From NCBI RefSeq assembly GCF_002080435.1, contig NZ_CP020539.1, positions 682,001 to 746,000 of the forward strand: a stretch of DNA of 64,000 bases. The letters run 5' to 3'. Source of the stretch: Sphingobium herbicidovorans (GTDB lineage Bacteria; Pseudomonadota; Alphaproteobacteria; Sphingomonadales; Sphingomonadaceae). Shown one piece after another: positions 14,681-23,752 of this stretch (positions within the stretch are counted from its first letter, which is position 1; each line of letters starts with the position of its first letter). The notes under the pieces were generated by a model that was not told the origin of the DNA, searched no databases, and saw nothing but the letters and a program-made list of their open reading frames with translations. Position numbers and translations under genes: made by a program.

Positions 14681-16948
14681 ATGGATCGAACACGTCAGCT
14701 CTGGATTTGGCTTCTATCATTGCTGGCAGTCTCTTTTGCCGTCCTGCTTCTGGTTGGCCGCGACATCAGCATTCAGGCGCCGCCGCTTCCCGCCAAGGTC
14801 GTGACCGCAAACGGCGAAACCGTCTTCACCCGTGCCGAGATGCAGCGTGGCCGCCAGGTCTGGCAATCTATGGGCGGCATGCAACTGGGCTCGATCTGGG
14901 GACACGGCGGCTACGTAGCGCCCGATTGGTCAGCCGACTGGTTGCACCGGGAATCACTGGCACTTCTCGATCTCTGGGCACAGCGGGATCTGGGCGGCGC
15001 CTTTGAGAGTTTAAACGAGGAACACAAGGCGCTCCTCCAGCGGCGGCTGCAAACGGAAATGCGCCGAAACACGTTTGAAGCGAGCACGGATACCATCACG
15101 ATCAGCAACGATCGCGCGGTGGCAATCGAGCGGGTGGCAAAGCACTACGTCAATCTGTTCGGCAACGACCCCGCCACGGCCGAGCTGCGCGAAAACTATG
15201 CCATGAAGAACGATACGGTCCCCGACGCAGGGCACCGAGCCGCCATGACCTCCTTCTTCTGGTGGACGGCCTGGGCGGCCACAACGGAACGACAAGGGCG
15301 GACGACAACGTATACGAACAACTGGCCGAGCGAGCCGCTGGTCGGGAATCGCCCACCATCAAGTACATTCATCTGGTCGGCCTTCAGCGTCACCTTCCTG
15401 CTTGCCGGCATCGCGCTGTTGGGTTGGCACCATGCGGTGACGCACGGACGAAGGGAGAAGGAGCACGACCTCCCCGCGAAAGATCCGCTGCGCGAGATCG
15501 CGGTGACGCCTTCGATGCGGGCGACAGCCAAATATTTCTGGGTCGTTCTCGCACTGTTTCTCGCGCAGATCATGCTGGGTGCAATGACGGCCCACTATCA
15601 GGTCGAGGGGCAGCTGGTTTATGGCTATGAAGCGGCCGAGATCCTGCCTTATTCGATCACCCGCACCTGGCACACGCAGCTTGCCGTGCTGTGGATCGCG
15701 ACAGCCTGGCTGGGAACGGGCCTCTACATAGCTCCTGCGATCTCGGGCCATGAACCGAGGTTCCAGGCTCTGGGTGCCAACATCCTCTGGGCCTGCCTCC
15801 TGATTATCGTCGTGGGCTCCTTTGCCGGGCAATGGCTCGCGGTGATGCAGAAACTGGGACTGGAGAGGAACTTCTGGTTCGGACACCAGGGCTGGGAATA
15901 TGTCGATATGGGGCGCTTCTGGCAGTGGTTTCTCTTCATCGGCCTGATGCTCTGGCTTGTGCTCGTCGGCCGGGCGCTCTGGCCTGCGCTCAAAGAGAAG
16001 TCCGAATCCCGCCACATCACGATGCTGTTTTTCCTATCCGCCGTAGCCATCGGACTCTTCTACGGTGCCGGGCTGTTCTGGAATGAGCATACAGCGCTCT
16101 CCATGATTGAATATTGGCGTTGGTGGGTGGTCCATCTGTGGGTCGAAGGCTTTTTCGAGGTGTTCGCCACCGCGGTCATCGCCTTCCTCTTCACGCGCCT
16201 CGGCCTCATTCCGACACCCACCGCCACGGTCGCCGTCTTGTTTGCCACGATCATCTTCATGGCAGGCGGAGTGCTGGGAACGTTGCACCATCTCTACTTC
16301 GCGGGAACCTCGATCGCGGTGCTGGCGCTTGGCGCGAGCTTCTCAGCGCTCGAGGTCGTGCCGCTCGCCTATATTGGCTTCGAAGCTTATGAACACTGGA
16401 AGCTGAGCAGCGCGACACCCTGGATGCAGCGTTATAAATGGCCCGTCATGTTCTTCCTGGCGGTATCCTTCTGGAATCTCGTCGGAGCAGGCCTGTTCGG
16501 CTTCCTCATCAATCCGCCGCTGTCGCTCTATTACATGCAGGGTCTCAATCTGACGCCGCTGCACGGACACACCGCATTGTTCGGCGTATACGGCATGTTG
16601 GGCGTCGGGCTCGTCCTGTTCTGCCTGCGTGGCATGTTGCCGAACCTGATCTGGAACGAAGGCGTGCTGAAGACGAGCTTTTGGTGCTTCAACATCGGCC
16701 TTGCGTTGATGGCGCTCCTGACCTTGCTGCCACTTGGTACGCTTCAGCTGACCGCCGCGATTGACAAGGGCTACTGGTACGCTCGCTCGGCCGAGTTCAT
16801 GCAGCAACCGGTGGTCGATCTGCTGGTGTGGCTGAGGGTTCCTGGAGATATCGTCTTTTCTGCCGGGGCGGTAGCGCTCGCCTGGTTTGTCGCCAGTCTT
16901 TGGCTCAGACCCCGGTCTGACGACAGCGAGGCGCAAATTGCACAGTGA
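14681..16948 (+). CDS. norZ: quinol-dependent nitric oxide reductase (qNOR)
   Basis: 755 residues, the size of single-subunit qNOR (often annotated NorB/NorZ), which reduces 2 NO to N2O with electrons from quinol. Features: N-terminal helix, a periplasmic domain (ETVFTRAEMQRGRQVWQSMGG and GSIWGHGGYVAPDW) corresponding to the fused NorC-like region without heme c, then about 12 helices with catalytic His motifs (TRTWHTQLAVLWIATAW, WWVVHLWVEGFFEVFAT, GTLHHLYFAGT, HGHTALFGVYGMLG). A GGGGAGAA ribosome site lies just upstream. Last gene of the nsrR unit and a heme-copper oxidase relative of the nearby CcoN. Confidence 0.97.
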   Translation: MDRTRQLWIWLLSLLAVSFAVLLLVGRDISIQAPPLPAKVVTANGETVFTRAEMQRGRQVWQSMGGMQLGSIWGHGGYVAPDWSADWLHRESLALLDLWAQRDLGGAFESLNEEHKALLQRRLQTEMRRNTFEASTDTITISNDRAVAIERVAKHYVNLFGNDPATAELRENYAMKNDTVPDAGHRAAMTSFFWWTAWAATTERQGRTTTYTNNWPSEPLVGNRPPSSTFIWSAFSVTFLLAGIALLGWHHAVTHGRREKEHDLPAKDPLREIAVTPSMRATAKYFWVVLALFLAQIMLGAMTAHYQVEGQLVYGYEAAEILPYSITRTWHTQLAVLWIATAWLGTGLYIAPAISGHEPRFQALGANILWACLLIIVVGSFAGQWLAVMQKLGLERNFWFGHQGWEYVDMGRFWQWFLFIGLMLWLVLVGRALWPALKEKSESRHITMLFFLSAVAIGLFYGAGLFWNEHTALSMIEYWRWWVVHLWVEGFFEVFATAVIAFLFTRLGLIPTPTATVAVLFATIIFMAGGVLGTLHHLYFAGTSIAVLALGASFSALEVVPLAYIGFEAYEHWKLSSATPWMQRYKWPVMFFLAVSFWNLVGAGLFGFLINPPLSLYYMQGLNLTPLHGHTALFGVYGMLGVGLVLFCLRGMLPNLIWNEGVLKTSFWCFNIGLALMALLTLLPLGTLQLTAAIDKGYWYARSAEFMQQPVVDLLVWLRVPGDIVFSAGAVALAWFVASLWLRPRSDDSEAQIAQ

Positions 16949-17060
16949 TCGATCGAGGAGTCCGATGCCGCGCAGTCCCAGCCAACCCTTGCTCGTGGGC
17001 TAGCCACGTTCTGTCGACAAACGCCACACTTGGATGCGAGTTTCGGTGAACCTTTTGTCC

Positions 17061-17276
17061 ATGCGCACCAAACTTCTGTTCGCAGGTCTGGCAGCCGGGT
17101 CGATGGCTGCTCTATCCTCGCCCGCGATTGCTCAGATGCCGCCCGGCTCACGGGACTGTTCATTCCAGTCGCTATCGCCGGAGGAAAAGTCTCGGTACCA
17201 ATCCCGTTACCGGCGCCGCGTGCGCGTCGATGGGCAAGCTTTTGCTGATAATGGCTGTATGAACAGGTGTGCATGA
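17061..17276 (+). CDS. small exported protein, unknown
   Basis: 71 residues from MRTKLLFAGLAAGSMAALSSPAIAQ, a clear Sec signal peptide with an A-x-A-type cleavage site, leaving a short mature peptide with two Cys pairs (DCSFQS early; NGCMNRCA at the end) and a basic RYRRRVRVDG stretch. An in-frame ATG at 17034 is an alternative start. It follows norZ by 112 bp. Not recognised; the signal peptide is the main support for coding. Confidence 0.5.
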   Translation: MRTKLLFAGLAAGSMAALSSPAIAQMPPGSRDCSFQSLSPEEKSRYQSRYRRRVRVDGQAFADNGCMNRCA

Positions 17277-17657
17277 CAGCCTCTGAGCGCAAAGCCCTCC
17301 GGCGTCCCCGCAAGGGCAAAAACTGCCGCGCCGTTTCGCGCCCCGTCACCAGCTTGGACGGATCCATGACAGTTGGCATCGGGCGCAAATGCGACTGACG
17401 CGCTCGATGCCGCACATGGCGATCATGGTGCGTTTCCAGGAGGGGACCAAATCCTACGCTAAGAATTTTGGCCAGCGATATTCTTCGCCGGTCAGGGTTA
17501 TGTGCTCCCACCCCGCTCCTTACGGAGATCGAATCCACTGATCACTGAATTCTGACTTTAGAAACGTTTCTTGAATCGGGATCCATGGATGAAAAGGGGC
17601 CGACTCTCTGCATTCAGCGAATATTCGAACGCGAAGGCAGAAGGCCGGCCTGATCGA
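17277..17657. other. 381-bp stretch with no convincing gene
   Basis: Neither strand shows a frame with codon bias, a recognisable motif or a good ribosome site. It separates the NO unit from the truncated TonB-receptor remnant and may contain the boundary between two acquired segments. Confidence 0.4.
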
Positions 17658-18118
17658 TCAGAAGCTGATCGTTGCCGTGCCCCAAAAGCGGCGCCCTTCA
17701 TCGAGCATCCAGTTGCCGTCGAGACCATCAAACCGGCCGCGGTCATCGACCGGCACGATCTTGTCGGTGACGTTGAGCACCGCCGCCCTCAGCGCGAAAT
17801 TCTCATTGATCGTGAAATTGATGCCGACATCGAAGGTCGTGCTCCCTTCACGGGTGCGGGTGTTGAGCGCGCCGTTGCGGAACCCGCTGAAAGTCTGCTT
17901 GCCCGAGTAGTAGCCGAGCACATAGGCCGCGATCTGCTCGGTCGCTTGCCAGTCCAGGCGAACGTTGGCCATGTGCCTGGGCGTCTTGTCGAGCGGCGTT
18001 CCGTCAAGCGAACTGCCGTCGAAAGCGGGCTCGCCGCCACCCTTCCGGACGGAATCGGTGTAGGTATAATTCGCGGTCAGCAGCAATGCCGGGGTGATCG
18101 GCAGTCTGCCATTCACTT
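17658..18118 (-). pseudogene. TonB-dependent receptor, C-terminal fragment
   Basis: The frame encodes the last ~152 residues of an outer-membrane TonB-dependent receptor: LLLTANYTYTDS, TPRHMANVRLDWQAT, FDVGINFTINENFALRAAVLNVTDK and the terminal aromatic strand RRFWGTATISF. The rest of the receptor (normally 650-900 residues), including plug and signal peptide, is missing because the frame runs directly into the left end of the IS21-like element at about 18119. The fragment cannot insert or function as it stands. Confidence 0.85.
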
Positions 18119-18287
18119 TGTCAAACGGCGCGCAAACGGGACCCCGTATAGGCGTTGAAGGGGGACCCCCTTTTCGAGATTGAGCGGAGGGTTGATGCCC
18201 TGCGCTGTGTGCGGCGGAGGTCGGGCGTAGCCCGGCCGGAGGCGTACACAGCGCAAGTTCGTTTTGAAGCTGGGGTGAGAGTGGCGG

Positions 18288-19046
18288 CTAACTGCGGTTT
18301 TTGAAGCGCCAGCTGTCGTTGCCGGTCTCGACGATATCGCAGTGATGAGTGACGCGGTCGAGCAGAGCCGTGGTCATTTTGGGATCCCCGAACACGGTAG
18401 GCCATTCGCCGAAGGCGAGGTTGGTCGTGATAACGACGCTGGTGCGTTCGTAGAGCTTGCTGATCAGGTGGAACAGGAGCTGGCCACCAGAGCGCGCGAA
18501 CGGCAGATATCCCAACTCATCGAGCACCACCAGGTCGAGCCGTGAGAGCTGTCCCGCCAGGGTCCCGCCCTTGCCGATCCGGGCCTCCTCTTCGAGGCGT
18601 GTCACCAGATCGACGGTGTTGAAGTATCGTGCCCGAGCCCCTTTGCGCACGACGTTGGCGGTAATCGCGATGGCGAGGTGGGTCTTGCCGGTGCCCGTGC
18701 CGCCGACGAGCACGATGTTGCGACGCGCCGGTAGGAAGGAGCCATCATGCAGGGAGCGGATCAGTCCCTCGTTGATCGGCGTCCCTTCGAAGCTGAACCG
18801 CTCCAGGTCCTTCACCACCGGCAGCCGCGCGGCCGTCATGCGATATCGGATCGAGGCGGCGTCGCGATGGGTGGCTTCCGCGCGGAGCAGATCGGTCAGG
18901 ATCTCCATGGTGGTGCGCTGGCGCTGGAGGCCGGTGGTGACGGCCTCGTCGAACGCGGCCACCATGCCCTTGAGGCCCAGGCCGCGCATTGTGTCGATCA
19001 TCTCATGCCGCTGCATCATAGCCTCGCAGTCGGTCATAGCTGGCAC
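18288..19046 (-). CDS. istB: IS21-family helper ATPase IstB
   Basis: About 243-252 residues of AAA+ type: [22 protein letters not shown], Walker [12 protein letters not shown], Walker [13 protein letters not shown], and sensor-like [19 protein letters not shown]. IstB helps the IstA transposase choose and remodel target DNA. The start is either 19046 or [10 protein letters not shown] at 19019; both overlap the 3' end of istA, as usual in IS21. The gene itself appears intact although its partner is broken. Confidence 0.92.
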   Translation of the reverse strand: MPAMTDCEAMMQRHEMIDTMRGLGLKGMVAAFDEAVTTGLQRQRTTMEILTDLLRAEATHRDAASIRYRMTAARLPVVKDLERFSFEGTPINEGLIRSLHDGSFLPARRNIVLVGGTGTGKTHLAIAITANVVRKGARARYFNTVDLVTRLEEEARIGKGGTLAGQLSRLDLVVLDELGYLPFARSGGQLLFHLISKLYERTSVVITTNLAFGEWPTVFGDPKMTTALLDRVTHHCDIVETGNDSWRFKNRS

Positions 19047-19737
19047 AGTCGGCGATCGGCGGGTGACTCAGCATCCGGTCTTCCGAAGTGACGATGCTAT
19101 GGGGCGTCGCCGGCTCGCGGCGACGGGAGAGGATGTTGAGGATCAGGTCGTCGCTGACCGTTCCGCTCGCCAGCGCTTCGCGCACCGCCGCCTCGACCTG
19201 CTCCAGCCATCGGTGAGCACGGCCGAGAGCACCCGCACGAACCTGCGATCCGCCTCATCCCCGTGCCCCAGCCTGCGTCGCAGGCGATGGAGGGATGGCG
19301 GCAACTCCCAGTCCTGGAACGGCGCGCCGTTGCGCAGGGCACCGGGCTTGTGGGCCAGAACCGGCAGATAATGCCAGGGATCGTAAATGGTGCGGTTCCG
19401 CCCGAAGTGACGCTCATGTTCCCCGACGATCTCTTCGCCGCAGCGGATGACCATCCGGCCCGCATAGGCGCGCACCTGCACCGTGCGCCGCGCCGCCCTG
19501 GACATGACCGAGTAGCGGTTGCGGTCGAAGCTGATGAGGCAGGTGCCGGTGACGGCATGCTCGCTCTCATGGAAGCCATCGAAGGGCGCCAGGATCGGCT
19601 GCAGGACAGGCCGCTCCATCTCCAGCGCCTAGGCCACGGTGATATCGCCGCGCTCGGGATGGGTGTGGTGCTCGGCCCAGCGCCGGCACTCCGCCTTCCT
19701 TCTCACGATCTGGCTTTTGAGCCATTCGAGCATGGAA
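19003..19737 (-). pseudogene. istA: IS21-family transposase IstA, 3' remnant
   Basis: Recognisable C-terminal IstA sequence: MLEWLKSQIVRRKAECRRW, then an in-frame TAG where a Glu codon is expected (about 19630), then MERPVLQPILAPFDGFHE, CLISFDRNRYSVM, WHYLPVLAHKPGALRNGAPF. The frame shifts near 19203, where GGC-TGGAGCAG has lost one C compared with the continuing frame EALASGTVSDDLILNIL. The DNA-binding and DDE N-terminal half is absent. Three independent defects show real decay. Confidence 0.85.
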
Positions 19738-19740
19738 TCT

Positions 19741-20098
19741 TTTGCCATCATGGGCGTCGTCGTCGCTCTCGGCAGCATCGTCTACCGGGCCAGCATCCGC
19801 CGGTCATCAACGTAGGGGTCACGACGGTGGAGCGAGCGGTCGGCTCTTCAAGCCCAACGCGATCGGCTCATTTCTCGCTCACCAGTCGTGAACTAACGGC
19901 AAATTTGTCAGAATTTGAGGGTGAAAGTGATTTATGGCCCTCATTTTTGTTTCAAGCAGCGCCTGCCGAATGCATCTCTGCGATTGATGTCTTCTGCAAA
20001 AGCTTGTTGGCATCGGATGCTCGCTGATCACACCTAACCCGTAATCGTGCCTCTGGCTGACATACCCGACAAACGTATAAGCTCGCCATGCGCGGGCG
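19741..20098. other. 358-bp mosaic stretch, no intact gene
   Basis: This joins the broken istA to the toxin gene. Short open frames exist on both strands (for example minus-strand codons ending LTNLPLVHDW near 19885) but none has a start, ribosome site or family signature I can name. It is probably a patchwork of remnants from earlier insertions. Confidence 0.4.
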
Positions 20099-20380
20099 TC
20101 ACCAACCCAATTCCGCGTGCGATCCCAAGCGCACAAGCTGCAAGGTGTCGTCATCGGGCTTGCGGTAAATCAGCACGAGGTCGGGCTTTATGTGGCAATC
20201 GCGATGGTCGCGCCAGTCGCCGGTCAGCGCATGGTCGCGGTGGCGCGGTTCAAGCGGCTCGTCGGATGCCAGCGCCTCGATGATCGGGATCAGGTCAGCG
20301 TCCAGCGTCTTGGCGTGCTGCCCCTTCTTCTCCCGCTTGTAGTCGCGCTTGAACCGCCCGAAGCGTTCAATCGTCCGCAT
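20099..20380 (-). CDS. YafQ/RelE-family toxin
   Basis: 93-residue RelE-superfamily endoribonuclease of the YafQ branch: MRTIERFGRFKRDYKREKKG, then DEPLEPRHRDHALTGDWRDHRDCHI, LVLIYRK and the C-terminal catalytic His region RLGSHAELG. YafQ cleaves mRNA at the ribosome. It overlaps the antitoxin gene by 14 bases, the standard coupling. Such pairs stabilise plasmids and islands and respond to stress. Confidence 0.92.
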   Translation of the reverse strand: MRTIERFGRFKRDYKREKKGQHAKTLDADLIPIIEALASDEPLEPRHRDHALTGDWRDHRDCHIKPDLVLIYRKPDDDTLQLVRLGSHAELGW

Positions 20381-20630
20381 TGAGGTCGGCCATCAGGTCG
20401 ACCACCGTGGCGAACCGCTTGCCCTTTCCCTCGCGCGCTTCCTTCATGGCCTCGATCGTCTCGGCATTGGGCACCAGCGGTTCAAACGGCAAGGCCTTGT
20501 CGCGGGCAACGCGGGTCAGCATCAGGCGCACGGCATCGGAGACGGTCAGCCCCATAGCAGCCAGCACGGTCGCGGCTTCCTCCTTCACCGCTCCGTCGAT
20601 CCGGGTCTGCACAAGAGCGTTTGCGGCCAT
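20367..20630 (-). CDS. DinJ/RelB-family antitoxin
   Basis: 87 residues starting MAANALVQTRIDGAVKEEAA, a ribbon-helix-helix protein with VLAAMGLTVSDAVRLMLTRVARDKALPF, the DinJ/RelB signature, and an acidic C-terminus that wraps the toxin (DLMADLNADD). The start at 20630 follows AAAGGAAATCG; longer upstream codons lack similarity. DinJ-type proteins bind their own promoter, so the pair is probably autoregulated. Confidence 0.92.
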   Translation of the reverse strand: MAANALVQTRIDGAVKEEAATVLAAMGLTVSDAVRLMLTRVARDKALPFEPLVPNAETIEAMKEAREGKGKRFATVVDLMADLNADD

Positions 20631-21013
20631 GTCGATTTCCTTTCTGCATGACGATGTAATGCAAGCGAACGCAAAGTGCAATCAGGCAAAGCCCCGGCTA
20701 TCGACATGGCGACCGGGCTTCGCGTTTTTCACCTTCAATGCTGTGAGTGCCATCGGTTCGGGGCCCTGATCGGGAATGTTGGGGCCGTTCTCACACTTTC
20801 GGTGGGCAAACGGTCCCACAATCGTTCCACATTTTGGGCCAAATTCAGGCAAATCAGGGAGACGACCGCGAACAACTTACAAGACAAATCGTTGCTTTTT
20901 CAGTGTAGGTAGGGGTAGGGACGCCATCAGCTCGCTTGACACAAGGTTCTACACTCGACAGCGGGGTCCTCTACCACCGGGCAATTCTGCAGGATGCTGC
21001 AAACCGCGCGATA
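20631..21013. other. 383-bp stretch without a supported gene
   Basis: Holds the promoter region of the toxin-antitoxin pair at its left side. The centre (20780-20900) is less GC-rich than the surroundings, with CACAATCGTTCCACATTTTG and a run of short A/T tracts, which looks like a junction or a former integration end. I find no integrase or clear direct repeats. Confidence 0.35.
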
Positions 21014-21451
21014 TCAATGGCGGGCGAAAATTCGCTGACCGGCGCTGCCGAAGGCCACCACCGTATAGGGTTGGCGGGCAGCGCCTGCCACTTCCATGCC
21101 CTCCGAACCGATCGGCATCCCCGCAACCGCAATGCCTTTGACGCCCGCAGGACGGGTCGCCAGCAAGCGCTTGACGTCGGATATCGGGACATGGCCCTCG
21201 ATCATATAGCCATCGACGATCGCGCTGTGGCAAGATGCCAGCGTCCGGGGCATGCCGGCCTTGCGCTGAAGCTCGCTGCGCGACGCATCGTCACGCATGA
21301 CGACCTTGCGTCCCAGCTTCGCGCGCACGGCCTGCGCCCACTTCTCGCAACATCCACATCCCGGATCCCGGTGGACGACGATATCACTGGCCGCAAGCGC
21401 TACGCCGGGCATGGCGAGGAACAGCAAGGCGACGAATAGGCGGGTCTTCAT
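21014..21451 (-). CDS. DUF411 exported protein, copper-linked
   Basis: About 145 residues with a Sec signal peptide (MKTRLFVALLFLAMPGVALA) and the DUF411 core DIVVHRDPGCGCCEKWAQAVRA, where C-G-C-C is the likely metal or redox site, followed by GMPRTLASCHSAIVDGYMIEGHVP and GIAVAGMPIGSEGME. DUF411 proteins are recurrent partners of copper oxidases and CopB in resistance clusters. It is the last gene of the leftward operon that includes copA and copB. The start follows the signal peptide. Confidence 0.88.
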   Translation of the reverse strand: MKTRLFVALLFLAMPGVALAASDIVVHRDPGCGCCEKWAQAVRAKLGRKVVMRDDASRSELQRKAGMPRTLASCHSAIVDGYMIEGHVPISDVKRLLATRPAGVKGIAVAGMPIGSEGMEVAGAARQPYTVVAFGSAGQRIFARH

Positions 21452-21530
21452 GAAATGACTCCCGGAAGAACGATAAGCATGGGGCAGAGGCCCCTTCTTT
21501 TCTATACGCATCAATGCGCCCCTCCCCTCA

Positions 21531-22772
21531 TCACGCAGATGATTTTACGATGGCGGGCGGCCTCCAGGCTAGCGGCAGGGACACAAGCAGCGCTAGCGAT
21601 AGACCACCAATCCCCCACAGAACGAGCGGCTGCGCCCCGGGAGCGACGATGGCTATCGCCAGCGGCGCGAGCGCCTGCCCGATGCTGGCGGCGGAATGCT
21701 GGAAACCGAGCTTCACGCCTGAAGGGGCCCCGCCGCCGCTGATCCAGAAGCTGGTGACCAATCGAAGGGTTGCCGAGCTCCAGCCGGCAGCAACGATGAT
21801 CCCACTGAGCTCGGCCATACTCGCGGCGACAGGAAACATGAAAAGTGCCACAGCCAGCAGGCCCAGCGTCAATCCGGCAAGCCGCCTCGGCACAGTGACC
21901 AGCCAATCCAGCTTTGCATGGAAGATCTGTGCCGCCAGCATGCCCAATCCGCAGAGACTGAGCATCCAGGCGATCTCTTCGCGGCTCAGCGAAATGGCGC
22001 TCCGCGTCACCAGGAGATTGACATGCATCGCCGCCAGCCCGCCGCCCGCGACGATCGTGATAAAAAGCAGGATCAACGTCGCGCCGAGCGTAGGCGCGGG
22101 CAGGTCTCCGCCATCGATGCAAGGTGCACACCAGCGCGGCAGACGCACGGCGCAAAGCGCCGCCCCGACGGCACCGATGCCGAGAGCGAGGATCATGAGG
22201 GGAGCGCGGGGCAGGATCGCGGCCGAGACCTCCGCCACCAGCGGACCGGCGAGATCGCCCAGAAACACGAAGGCGGTCAGCCAGGTGAAGCGGCGCGCCT
22301 GGTCCGCGCGCCCGCTTGCGGCAAAGCTCGCGCAGAGCAAGCCCAACGGTATGATGGCGGCCGACGCCATCCCCGCCACCAGACGCAATGCATAAAGCTC
22401 AGGCAACCCGACGAGGCCGATCGGCGCGGTCACCAGCGCGAGGATGACCAGCGCTGCGCGCAACATCGCCCGATAGTCGACCCGGTCCGCGATCCAGCCC
22501 CAGAGCGGCGCCGCCAGCAAGGCTGCCAGGGGATGGACCGCGGTCAGGCTCGCGACGTGAAAATCATGAGCGCTTGACGATAGCGCGCCACGAGCCGGGT
22601 CGACCAGTGCCGGAAGGAAGGCGAGAATGGCCGTCTGTCCCGCCGACGCCGCAGCCGCCGCGAGCAACAAGACGAAAAAGGAGGCCGGCCAGCGACCGTT
22701 GGCTTGCGATCCAGCCTTGTCACGCGGCGCGTTCGCGGTCGATCCCTCGAGTGGCCATCCGCGGATCACCAC
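21531..22772 (-). CDS. MFS transporter in the cop operon
   Basis: 413 residues with about 12 hydrophobic helices and the MFS loop motif between helices 2 and 3 (APLWGWIADRVDYRAMLRAAL, close to G-x-L-a-D-r-x-G-r-r). A central cytoplasmic loop contains CAPC. The substrate is unknown; location 3' of copB suggests metal-linked export. The start at 22772 overlaps the copB stop by 7 bases, implying cotranslation. Confidence 0.82.
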   Translation of the reverse strand: MVIRGWPLEGSTANAPRDKAGSQANGRWPASFFVLLLAAAAASAGQTAILAFLPALVDPARGALSSSAHDFHVASLTAVHPLAALLAAPLWGWIADRVDYRAMLRAALVILALVTAPIGLVGLPELYALRLVAGMASAAIIPLGLLCASFAASGRADQARRFTWLTAFVFLGDLAGPLVAEVSAAILPRAPLMILALGIGAVGAALCAVRLPRWCAPCIDGGDLPAPTLGATLILLFITIVAGGGLAAMHVNLLVTRSAISLSREEIAWMLSLCGLGMLAAQIFHAKLDWLVTVPRRLAGLTLGLLAVALFMFPVAASMAELSGIIVAAGWSSATLRLVTSFWISGGGAPSGVKLGFQHSAASIGQALAPLAIAIVAPGAQPLVLWGIGGLSLALLVSLPLAWRPPAIVKSSA

Positions 22773-23752
22773 CAGGCGCGCAAGCCGATCACCAGCCTGT
22801 GTTCGGAAGGCCCTTCCCTGCGCAGGCGACGGAAATCGGCCGTGCCGTCAAATGCGCGCTCCCAGACGAAGCCGATATAGGGCGCGAACTTGCGCGACAC
22901 CTCGTAGCGCAACCGTCCGCTCAGCTCGACATTGCTGAAGCCGCTGCCGAGCTGCCGATCGCTCGACCGCTTCGAATAGATATTGGTCTCTACCTGCGGT
23001 GTGAGGATCAACCGATTGGTGAACAGGACCTCATAGGAGGCCTTGGCGCGCGCCGCGAGACGCCCATCGGTCCCTACATAGCCGGTGAGCTGGACGTCGA
23101 ACCAATAAGGCGCCAGTCCCTCGACGCCGGCGGCCAGCCATGTCGTCGCGCCCTTGCCGAGATCCTGCCTGACCCCGAGCAGCGTGCCCCAGAACGGGTT
23201 CTTGCTGTGCCACCACAGCGCCTCGACGCTGCTCTCCGGATCGAGACGTTGGTCGCGGGAGTTCTTGAGGCCCTGGCTGCGCAGCCAGAGCTTGTCATTG
23301 TCCTGACCCTTGGTGACGAGCACGGTCCAACCCACGCCCTGACCCTCGTTGCCGCTGGCGAATTCGAGCTCATCGACAAGTATCTTGGGGATCGAGAGCT
23401 TGTCGGCCATCTCATAGCCCGGCAGCGTCGAGTTGCGATAGCCGTCGGCATAATCGTCCGAGTTGCGCGCGTCCGGCGGGGCCTTGCCACCCTGCATCGA
23501 GCCCATGTCCATCGTGGCGCCGTTACCGGACGCCTTCGTGTCGGTCATATCCATGCCCGGCATGTCCATGCCCGCATGGTCCTGAGAGCCTTGCGCGGAA
23601 GGGGTGTGCTGAGCGGGAGTGGCCGTTTGGGCAGGGGTGGCGGCGGGCGACGGGGGCGAGGCATCCTGCGCGAGGGCGGGAGCCGTGATCGCCGGCGCCA
23701 GGAAGAGGGCAGCGCCAAGAGCGATGCCGCGCGAGGGGAAAATCCGGATCAT
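22766..23752 (-). CDS. copB: outer-membrane copper resistance protein CopB
   Basis: 328 residues. Signal peptide (IALGAALFLAPAITAPALAQ), a Pro/Ala/Met/His linker with copper-binding repeats (GMDMPGMDM, MDMGSMQGG), then the beta-barrel domain typical of CopB/PcoB: VDELEFASGNEGQGVGWTV, DPESSVEALWWHSKNPFWGT, GLAPYWFDVQLTGYVG, and the terminal strand HRLVIGLRAWW. CopB works with CopA in periplasmic copper sequestration and tolerance. ATGA overlap with copA. Confidence 0.94.
   Translation of the reverse strand: MIRIFPSRGIALGAALFLAPAITAPALAQDASPPSPAATPAQTATPAQHTPSAQGSQDHAGMDMPGMDMTDTKASGNGATMDMGSMQGGKAPPDARNSDDYADGYRNSTLPGYEMADKLSIPKILVDELEFASGNEGQGVGWTVLVTKGQDNDKLWLRSQGLKNSRDQRLDPESSVEALWWHSKNPFWGTLLGVRQDLGKGATTWLAAGVEGLAPYWFDVQLTGYVGTDGRLAARAKASYEVLFTNRLILTPQVETNIYSKRSSDRQLGSGFSNVELSGRLRYEVSRKFAPYIGFVWERAFDGTADFRRLRREGPSEHRLVIGLRAWW

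Larger units (their letters stand above)
18119..19740 (-). mobile_element. IS21-family element, right part lost
   Basis: The left end carries the repeated GGGACCCC words seen in IS21 termini (CAAACGGGACCCC at 18131-18143 and GGGGGACCCCC near 18160). It is followed by istB and the 3' part of istA in the normal order on the minus strand. The 5' half of istA and the other end are missing beyond about 19740. The remaining istA has a frameshift and a nonsense codon. Insertion truncated the TonB receptor gene. Confidence 0.85.

Noticed and set aside
16771..17538. 255-codon minus-strand frame after norZ
   Set aside because: Overlaps the end of norZ and the small exported protein; translation is Arg/His-rich without a fold signature.
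20631..21013. Attachment site or integrase remnant
   Set aside because: Lower-GC patch but no direct repeats, tRNA end or integrase sequence seen.
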